19,888 nt of DNA, taken from contig JAABOA010000204.1 of assembly GCA_015680635.1 (NCBI GenBank), positions 1-19,888 of the forward strand, in the 5' to 3' direction. Below the pieces are notes generated by a model. It was not told the DNA's origin. It was given only the letters and a program-made list of their open reading frames with translations, and ran no database searches. A program made the position numbers and the translations under genes. Each line of letters starts with the position of its first letter. The stretch's first letter is position 1. Positions 9,692-19,888 of this stretch are shown one piece after another. Origin of the DNA: Lunasporangiospora selenospora. Taxonomy: Eukaryota; Mortierellomycota; Mortierellomycetes; Mortierellales; Mortierellaceae.

Positions 9692-9907
9692 TCAACGAGC
9701 TTCCTTAACCCATCCCTCTCCATCTCCTCGCACAGACAAAGTCGTCGTAGAACGCGACATTGAACTCGATGTCGCCCTACCACCCTTCCTTTTTTTTTGT
9801 CTCCGCACATACATCCAGCGCAGGTACCACAGGGTGGCCAGTGCAAACTGCAGGAATATAAGCTCAAACGGCAGGCCCAAAGGACAATGGACGCCGAAAC
9901 CACTCAT
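9692..9907 (-). CDS. Possible small single-pass membrane protein (hypothetical)
   Basis: The open frame begins with an ATG at 9907-9905 and ends TGA at 9694-9692 (71 codons). The product starts MSGFGVHCPLGLPFELIF. It has one strongly hydrophobic segment at about residues 10-34 followed by a basic cluster (RRQKKRKGGR), the positive-inside pattern of a small membrane anchor, and then a Ser/Thr-rich tail. Unlike the low-complexity frames beside it, its codons look varied. A splice-acceptor-like TTTATTTCCAG ends at 9923, and the frame stays open back to it, so the true product might carry an upstream exon. I do not recognise the family and see no supporting conserved motif. It may be chance. Confidence 0.27.
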   Translation of the reverse strand: MSGFGVHCPLGLPFELIFLQFALATLWYLRWMYVRRQKKRKGGRATSSSMSRSTTTLSVRGDGEGWVKEAR

Positions 9908-9994
9908 TGGTTGGAATATTGTCTGGAAATAAAGACCAACACTACGTTTTTACTGTTTCGACTGATAACCACTCAAAAGGACCGGAATCCTTGA

Positions 9995-10701
9995 ACATGT
10001 TAGGAACCGCTTTTGGGGCATTTAAGACGGTCTAAAAAGTGACTACAGAGTCCGGAAAGATCGTTTCGCCAACTGTGACAAGAATCTAGTCCAAGGTTCA
10101 CTGATAGGAGATGGGCTGTGAAAAGGTAGGCAACAGTCCTATGCCCAACTGAGGCGGAAGTGGAAATCGCGTCTGCCTCAAATGGGCGAGATATTGTTGT
10201 CAGTTCTGTGTTGCTATACGCAAGTATTTGAATGTTCTTTCGCTGTTTCTAAGGGAAGCTCAGTTGGTACGACCTCCTCCTGGCAGGGAGTCAGCGATAC
10301 GATATGCAACCTCTCGATGATGTTTAAGCAGCTAATTCCCTATGCCCATTAGTTAGATGTCACTGGAACATGATAAAGTGAAAAGAGAGAACAAGACCGA
10401 TCTGTCGTTTCGTCTGTCATCGAGGTGTTTGATCGATTAAACCATGGTGTTGAGCCATGTAAAAAAGAGTATCCTTCCACAGAGCGTATTTTCTGTTATG
10501 AAAGCTTTATGCACCTCGGCAGGCTTCTAGGCAACCAAAGTAGGGCTTCACCAACGACAATTGGAGGATAAGTTTGTCGCGACGAGAAGAACCGATCTTT
10601 GAATGGATTTAGTGATGACACAATTTCATGTATTTTGATATGTGGCTTCATCCCCCATTACACAGTGTGACCTTGCTGTGACCTTCAACGCCTCATCCCA
10701 G
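9995..10701 (+). promoter_or_regulatory. Upstream region and probable leader of the forkhead gene
   Basis: Unique, moderately AT-rich sequence with no open frame of 60 codons or more on either strand. It ends in acceptor-like CACAG (10661-10665), and a second acceptor-like TTCGACAG follows near 10750. These suggest a leader intron could lie here. No clear TATA box is seen. Confidence 0.4.
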
Positions 10702-13358
<2,657 letters not shown>

Positions 13359-13581
13359 AGAAAAAGAATGAAGAATGAACGCGTATCTGGCGACGTGCAT
13401 ATTCGCAAGGGGTGTAGGGTTTTTGAGAGAGGAGGGGGGAAAAAGAGTTTTGTCCCTTTCTTATTTCAGCTCTCGACCTGCCTTTTTCCATTCCTGCTCT
13501 TTGTCTACTTTTTTCTTCCCTTGTCCATTCAAATCCAATCTCTCTGTTATTCCAAAGGTAGCGCTTTGCATTGATTTAGTG
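13359..13581 (+). promoter_or_regulatory. Short spacer between the forkhead and INPP4-like genes
   Basis: Only 223 nt separate the forkhead stop from the preferred ATG of the next gene in the same direction. The spacer must hold the forkhead terminator and the next promoter. It is T/C-rich from about 13450 to 13555. The downstream frame is open back to an ATG at 13375, but the added residues look like translated pyrimidine tract. Confidence 0.5.
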
Positions 13582-16500
13582 ATGAACAGCGCCTCGTCAT
13601 CTTCCAGGTCCAGTCAGACGCCATTTCGAATCCAGCTCAAAAGTCCTTCGGCACTCGCGCCCGTCGTCTTTCGTGACCCTAGTCCGCTCTTACCACACCT
13701 GACAGGACCGGGCTCTGATCAAGACACGGAACATGACCTCTTGACCACCAGCATAGGTACAGAAGAGTCAGGGACCATCATAAGACCTGGGGCAGCGTCC
13801 GGTAAAGGCAAGGGCAAGTTGATGCAAGGGTCTCCCCATGGCCTCGGATTCAACAGCTACAGTGACTTTGAGGACCCGACGAGCTCTGAGAGTCAACAAC
13901 ATGACCCCGACTATCCTCATCATCACCATCCTGACCACTCTGTTGCCAGCACAAGCTCATCGAGCTCGTCGTCAGTCCCAGTAGAAACAGACTTGGATAC
14001 GATTCAGACCAGCTTGACGGCACCGAGCATGATGGCCATGTCTTCGACACACTTGCCTGTACAACTCCGGGTGTCGATTGCCATCGACCCAGAGCAGCAT
14101 TACGACAAACTCGTCAAAGGAAGTGTACGCATGGTTCTTGTCCTAACAGCCCTGGTCAGACATCCTGATGGCCGTGAAGTGTGGGAGGAACAAAGTCGGA
14201 CAGAGCTAGTGGCGTTGGGGAAGGTAAAATCCCATTGATTTTTCCTTTGCTGTTAAACTTTTTGTTTAGCTGAAGAGCTCAAGCTCCAGTTCTTTGGAGA
14301 AGGAGAGCGAGGGACGAGATCTCATCTCTATCCATTTCTCACCTTTTTTTTTTTTTTTTTTTTTTTTTTGAATAGGGGCGAGTGGAGGGCCATTTTGCAA
14401 AGGTGCTTCCACTCCAGATTCAAGAAAAATATCAGGTCATCGGATTCACTCTCCTCTTTGTCCCGCCTCCCAACATCAGCTCAAAGTTATTGCACGCGTT
14501 CCCATCCCTGGAGGGGTTTCTCCCCTGGGCAGAGGCCTCTGTTGCGATCGAACATTTTATCCCCACCGAAACATCGTCACCAATACTGGCGACCTCTCTT
14601 CACTCAAAGAGTACTCGGGGGAGAGGAGGAGACGATCCGTCGGATGAACATTTATCCCATGACTCGCACGCAGCGGGTCTGACTTCATCGACTTTGAGCG
14701 TACCCCTGATGGAGATATCTCTTCTTCCAGAAACAGGGACAAGGAGAAGCAAACACACAGTGGCAACACTCTCCGTTACAGTCGAAGAGGTAAACAAGCC
14801 CGCAGATGGGCTTTGGGCTTTTGTTTGTTCGACTACACTGAGAAAAGAATATTCTCAGGATAGCTGATATTTGATGAACAACCTCTGCTATCAATAGATA
14901 TTACCAAAAATACCACGCCCAAAGCAAAGTGCAGAGCACAGAAGAGTTGGCCCAAAGTTCTCGCAAACATACTTTGGATCAACGGACAGAGGAACAGTGG
15001 TCTATGGTCGGGAGCATCTTTATGAATCACCATTTGCATTCTCGCTTCCACTCAAACTACTCCGTCTCTTGGCCGAAGACGAGAGCAGGGTCATTCAGAC
15101 GCTAGAGAGGGAGCTTGATGTCCCTCTTTCTGATCTCATCCAGGTACTACCGCTCGACCACCGGCCCCCAAAGACGCGAGGGCTTAGTTTTATAGAGACG
15201 CTGAGACGAGGGGCGTCTCTCGGAACAGGATCAGCCTCAATACCATCACTTCCGCCGTCTGGAAAAGGCACAACATTTGCCTCTGCAAAGGCCCGTCAAT
15301 TTGGTCTGAGCCATGAGGATTCTCAACTTCAAATGTTGCTTCGCCAGCAGATAAGCGCCCATCGCAACATTGCTATCTATTATGAAAACATGATCCAAAA
15401 GGTTGAGCAGAAGCTGAGAGGGAATATAGAGACCGGACAGGGGCCATTCCGTCGAAGCCAAGAAAAGAAGGAGGAAGCTCTCCAATGGATCCCGCTCAAC
15501 TGCTGTATGCAAGAGTTTCTTGTACACGATGAGGGTTATCGTAAGTCTACAGGATGATTTTTTTTTGCGCAGATTGTCCTAAAAAAGTAGGATATAGTGT
15601 CTGTGAACTAACAGATGACTTCTTTCACTATTATAGAGACAAACTATCAGTCAACTACTGTAGGAGCAGCTGCAGCGCACGGAGCAGGGTTCTCGCGGGG
15701 CTCAAGTCTGCAATCAATCGCCAAAGAGCCTTCACTAGGAGCATTCTGGGACAAGGAAGAGCGTGGAAGTAACATTCTTCGAGATTTGAGAGCACTCCAG
15801 GACGTCCTCTCGAGCAGCTCTACAGAGTTTGTGTCCATTTTCAGTGTTTCAGCTTCAGAGTGCATTGATGAGCAACGGCTTTATGCACTTGTAAAGGAGA
15901 TTCAATTCCTGAATGACGAGATCATCTCTCTTGGAGCGTTCACCCTGCGGGAGTTCCTGTCTTCTACATCAATCGATAATAGCATGCCGTTCATCTGTGG
16001 TGAGATTGAAAGCCTGCTGGTGAGATTGAGACAAGCCGAAGAGATACTGAGTAACGGTTCAAATCATGAAGGTGCATATACGCGAGAGTTCCTGGACCGT
16101 ATAAGACACTCGATCAAAGAGGTGGTCAACTGTTCAAATGACCTGCATAGTTTCATCGCGGTAGCCGTTCAGTACGAGTGTTTGATCACCGATGCAACCA
16201 TGGTCGCGAGTGGGGACTGGGTAATGGCCAAGAAAACACGCGAGTGCTGCCTATCCCAAGCAATGGCTATGTTTGCAACTGCATTTGCGGCCTTGCTAGA
16301 AGACTGGTGGACCAACATGGCGCTTGCTCTTCAGGAAGACCAGGAAAAGACCTTTATTCGAGACAACTATCATGGCATGTATCATCAACATAGAGGCAGG
16401 AAAATGGATCACATTAATGAAGAGGGGGAGAGTACTGAGGGTACATCCAGTCATCGATCTGGAGGAAGGCAACTGAGCTCTAGTAGGCTTTCAGGAAAGG

Positions 16501-19199
16501 GCAAAAGTGTTCGCAGACCATCGCTCAGATCGACCACATCTAATGGCTCAACAAAAAGCTCGTCCTCCGGTCTGTGGCACTCTGGTCATCGAGTTATTCG
16601 ACACCCACTTGAATACTCTCCATTAGCCAGGGCACAAAACGACCTATTCTGGGATCAACTTGTTAGTCTCGGATGGCTTGTTCAAATTGGAAGTTTGCTA
16701 TCTACTCAGGGAAATGAGCTAGGGATGTTACTTGATTATATCCAAGCAATCGTGGATATTCGAGAGACAGTTGTCATCGGGTTCCATGCTCTACCACAAT
16801 CACCAAGCACTGACCCAATCACCGCCGTGGCTCCCGGCCAGGAATCCTTCCAGTTGAATACGGATGAAATCAATGGTGACTCTGTGCAAATCTCTGGCCG
16901 ACGGGGTCAATTGATCCTATCTTTTGGTTTGAATCCATTACAGTTTTCATTACTTCCCGAGACACTCAGGTCTGGGTCTTCCAAGATCCAGATCCACCCA
17001 GTCTTATTTTCTCAAGGGATCAACGAAATGCAAGCTCTATCGAATCTCACAGGAAAATCGCCTGTTCAGCGAGCGATCAACACGGAAGGTCTCCTCCAGA
17101 TGCAAAGCTATGTTGACCGATACCAGGCGTGGATCTCTCAAAGCAGAAAGACACCTGAGCAGGGAGACACCTCCAGAAGTGACAAACCAAAAGGTCGGGC
17201 TAATACCAGTACCCATCTATCCAGGGGAGGACTCGGCGACATTTCGTCTGCATCGTTGTTATCTAATATTAGCAGGGATTGGGACATTGTATCACCTGTC
17301 AAACCTGAGATCTGGAATGGTGGCCCACTTGTGGAACAATTATATTCACACTTGGAAACAGCGATATTAGGCGCAAGCGATAGGTCAGAGGCTCGTCCTG
17401 AGCCAAATGCCCATAGCAGCATGCCTAATAATCATGAACCCCCAACAAGACCAAGTGCCTTGAGGGACACCTCTGGGACACCTTCTCAGGTAAACGCAGA
17501 GACAAATATTGCTTCGACAGCAGGAGCCACAGGAATCTTGGAATCCATGGTCGAGTTTGGGACGGCGAGACTATTTGGTACAAAGGGATCAAAAACCGAT
17601 GTCCTTGAATGCGCCGAAGCTGTTACACGTGCTCTTGGACAAATCAGGGTCCCCGTCGAGCTACTGCAAAGCGGTGAGACACAACATTCATTCCATTCAA
17701 GAGCACGACACTCGACTATTTTTACAGCAGGCAGTGGACCTGAAGACTATGGTGACCAATCACTATTGCAAATCGACTCTTCATATCCGCTCTCCTGTTT
17801 GTGGGCAACGAGCCATATCGTTTCTTGCAAGAGCGCAAAAGACCGCAGTTCAATGTCAGTGACCCTCTCTCAAGTCAATCTTCTCAGGGCATGTCATGGT
17901 CTACAGGCTGGAGGTGGGCAAGGAGGGGCCGATGAATGGCAGGCATTGTTAGACGCAATGAGGAGCGAAGTCGGAGTACGGATCAAGAATGTAGAGCGTA
18001 ACCTGAAGCTTGGAGAATTTGCAAGAGATCTTTTGTGGATATCGGCATTTGGAGCACCTTCGGTCGATCCTCAATCCAAAAAGGCGATGGACTCTACCAT
18101 GATACCGACGGGCCACGCCTACACCCGCCCTCCACATGATACAGTTGATGCATTGACGTTAGTTCGATCTCTTCTACCCTCTTCGACGCAGGACAACTAC
18201 TCTAGGTCACATTCAACTACTCAGAATTCTTTAGCCTTGAGTGACGACAATGATGAGAGGGGTGGTAGTGGTGTGAACACACTAGCTTCGGAGGAAACGT
18301 TTGAAGATGAGGGTGTTCTCGTCGAACGGGAAGAAGGCGTTTTATTCGAAGCAGCAAGCCCCTCAGGCCCTGTCTCTTTACCTGCCCCCTCAAAGACGGC
18401 CCTACCTCCACTGAAACTTGTTCGATCAGCGACAGGACCAGTATTAGCACCAGTAGTGTCATTAAGCGTCGATCCCAACTCTGGAGAAGGGTCGGCAGCG
18501 CACCCCCGTCGATCTTCTGAAGTCCTTGGAATCCACTCGCGTGACTTGAGCCATTCAACCAACGCTCAGCGTACAGGCCCTGTCATCGGAGAGCAGTACA
18601 CATCGTTTCCGGATGCATTTGATGAACCTGATCTGGCTGTGAGACTAGCTCGCTCGTTAGGATTCGATGCACTTGGTCTCAAATCTGGGAACTCGCAGAA
18701 TCTTGGTACAGAGGGCTTCCAACCACACTCATTGAGCCGAGAATCCTCGCGGAGAGGACCCGATTCACACTCTAACAGGTCACAGAGCGAGACTGGATCT
18801 CATCATACAAACGTATCTTGGTCATCTCAACAGTCTATCTTTGCTCAAAAACAAAATCTCTCAATGAATTCATCTAAGAAACGCATACAGACAGGGCCAG
18901 GAGGCACACGTTTCTTTTCGGGCTCGAAAAGTCAAGCCCTCCAACAAGTTTCAGGTACAGATGTGCTTTCGGGCCCACCACTTCAAGAAACCCCTACAAC
19001 TCCCAGTTTCCCTCCAGGGGGTTTCGGTCGAATGAGCGTTGATACCGAACCAGGTCTGGCAAGCCCTAATGCCAGCGCGACGGCTAGTCCTATGGCGGCC
19101 AAGAGGGGCCGATTTGCGTTCAACAAATTTCAGCTCAAGTTTTTGCCCGAGGCCTATCGGCCGCCTCGGCATATGGCGACTGGTGTATTCGATACTTGA
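13582..19199 (+). CDS. INPP4: INPP4-like phosphatidylinositol 3,4-bisphosphate 4-phosphatase, four exons
   Basis: By family, the enzyme removes the 4-phosphate of PtdIns(3,4)P2 to give PtdIns3P on endocytic membranes. Exons are 13582-14223, 14376-14789, 14898-15540 and 15637-19199, giving 1753 residues (animal members have about 900-1000). Residues 1-155 are disordered. A C2-like domain spans about 158-245 and runs across intron 1. Family blocks include the join GYQTNYQSTTVGAAAAHG (about 565-582) and HPVLFSQGINEMQ near 1020-1032. The active-site loop is CKSAKDR (Cys1297 to Arg1303), a CX5R motif as in INPP4 and SopB-type phosphatases. The C-terminal block RFAFNKFQLKFLPEAYRPP (about 1725-1743) closes the protein, as in animal INPP4. 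Between MRSEV (1341) and that block sits an insertion of about 355 Ser/Gly/Pro-rich residues. Another disordered stretch lies around 800-900. All splice joins keep frame. The call rests on the CX5R loop plus several family blocks. Substrate specificity is inferred. Confidence 0.88.
14224..14375 (+). other. Intron 1 of the INPP4-like gene, with a T26 run
   Basis: 152 nt, phase 0, donor AAG|GTAAAA and acceptor TTGAATAG. An uninterrupted run of 26 T (14344-14369) directly precedes the acceptor. The intron splits the C2-like domain. Confidence 0.88.
14790..14897 (+). other. Intron 2 of the INPP4-like gene
   Basis: 108 nt, phase 0, donor GAG|GTAAAC and acceptor TCAATAG. The unspliced frame stops at 14865-14867. 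The next exon opens ILPKIPRPKQ and leads to the conserved YESPFAFSLPLKLLRLL. Confidence 0.85.
15541..15636 (+). other. Intron 3 of the INPP4-like gene
   Basis: 96 nt, phase 1, strong donor C|GTAAGT and acceptor ATTATAG. Joining C with AG gives Gln and yields the INPP4-like block ending TTVGAAAAHG. Confidence 0.9.
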
Positions 19200-19445
19200 G
19201 ATATGATCTGCTGTTGCTACGAGAGAATGTTCCATGGTTGATTATGGGTAGAAGTGAGCATGGTCACCCCTTTCGAATATACATAACGAGGGAGAGAAAC
19301 AGGTCTGCATGAAAGTGATTGAATGTGGTACTTTACGAACAAGTTAAACAAGTTGTGTTCTATCCATTCTCGGAGAAGACGGAGTATTCACTAAATTCGC
19401 TGCAATTTTTATGCCTGTAGACACTCATGGGCAATAGAAAGTTTA

Positions 19446-19451
19446 AATAAA
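19446..19451 (+). terminator. Candidate poly(A) signal of the INPP4-like gene
   Basis: AATAAA inside an AT-rich context, 247 nt past the stop codon. This is a motif match only. Confidence 0.35.
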
Positions 19452-19662
19452 TACTATAGACCTACATAGAGAAAAAAGTTTTCGTTCAGCCAAACGCATG
19501 AGGCTCTGGTGCCCTATTACACATTAGAATGAAAAGAGCCTAGCGTTTTGCCCACAAGCTCTTGTCTCCAAGTCGTGAACCTGTCAAGTTGGGAGGCTTG
19601 GAGGCCTAGTGCTTCGCGTTGGTGCGCTGTTTGTGTGCTGGTGTGTCAAATTTGCTGCCAAA

Positions 19663-19830
19663 TTAGCAGTCAAGCAACCCACCCAGCGCATCAGCACGAG
19701 GCACAAACTTGGAGCTGGACTCAGCTGGAACGACATTGAATGCGGGGCCCTTAAGAGACTTAAGGGTGTCAGGAAATAAATATTGGGCTTCAGCTATTTC
19801 CTGTTTCTGTTTCTCTCCTGCAAAAACCAT
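19663..19830 (-). CDS. Doubtful small ORF (55 residues)
   Basis: An ATG at 19830-19828 opens a frame to TAA at 19665-19663. The product starts MVFAGEKQKQEIAEAQYLF and ends ADALGGLLDC. The composition is mixed and protein-like rather than low-complexity. The sequence upstream in sense is CTCTCTCG and T/C-rich, like leaders elsewhere in the window. There is no signal peptide, membrane segment or known motif. It may be a short gene, the last exon of a gene beyond the right edge, or chance. Confidence 0.2.
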   Translation of the reverse strand: MVFAGEKQKQEIAEAQYLFPDTLKSLKGPAFNVVPAESSSKFVPRADALGGLLDC

Positions 19831-19888
19831 TGTATCCCCTACCACTTTGAAAAAAAGAAAAGCGTTCGAGTCGACGCGCGAGAGAGAC

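Larger units (their letters stand above)
19200..19888. other. 3' flank of the INPP4-like gene and right-edge intergenic DNA
   Basis: AATAAA at 19446-19451, 247 nt after the stop, is a plausible poly(A) signal for the INPP4-like transcript. The remaining 430 nt contain only the small doubtful minus-strand ORF listed separately. Confidence 0.5.

Noticed and set aside
10250-10325. tRNA-like stretch containing AGCTCAGTTGGTA
   Set aside because: It resembles an A box, but the D stem does not pair, no GGTTCGA-type B box follows at the right distance, and the acceptor stem does not form. At most it is a very decayed tRNA relic.
14790-14796. GTAAACA forkhead-type binding motif
   Set aside because: It is the splice donor of INPP4-like intron 2, and a 7-mer match inside an intron is expected by chance.

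Overview
The window looks like nuclear DNA of a filamentous, early-diverging fungus, most plausibly Mortierellomycota or a close Mucoromycota lineage. The genes carry short GT-AG introns, mostly 96-152 nt with two longer ones. The families are fungal signalling families, Gln/Pro/Ser/Thr-rich disordered tails are common, and long GA/CT tracts lie around the genes. One gene belongs to the INPP4 phosphatase family, which the model yeasts lack. The placement is an inference from gene content, not from a marker gene. I see no rRNA, convincing tRNA, CRISPR array, intact transposon or viral sequence.

Layout. (1) 1-257, minus: the 5' end of a secreted-protein gene with a signal peptide and dibasic KR sites, running off the left edge; a TATA-like box lies upstream. 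(2) 258-3323: mostly intergenic, with a CT microsatellite and a TATA-like box before the next gene. (3) 3324-4808, plus: a two-exon RGS-domain protein. (4) 4809-5486: a convergent intergenic spacer with GAAA and GA microsatellites. (5) 5487-7815, minus: a three-exon regulatory subunit of cAMP-dependent protein kinase, with dimerisation/docking domain, RRPS pseudosubstrate and two cyclic-nucleotide-binding domains. (6) 7816-10701: a long divergent intergenic region with polypurine tracts, a GC-rich minisatellite and one possible small membrane-protein ORF. (7) 10702-13358, plus: a three-exon FHA-forkhead transcription factor with a long Gln-Pro repeat. (8) 13582-19199, plus: a four-exon INPP4-like phosphoinositide 4-phosphatase of about 1753 residues. 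It has a CX5R active site and an unusually long insertion before the family's conserved C-terminal block. (9) 19200-19888: a 3' flank with a poly(A) signal and a doubtful small ORF.

How they fit together. All four complete genes are regulatory. RGS proteins switch off G-alpha subunits, which in fungi commonly feed adenylate cyclase and PKA. The PKA regulatory subunit is therefore plausibly downstream in the same pathway, and the two genes are convergent neighbours. The forkhead factor resembles the Fkh1/Fkh2/FOXK class of cell-cycle regulators, and the INPP4-like enzyme acts on inositol lipids. Any functional link between the last two, or of them to the RGS/PKA pair, is conjecture.
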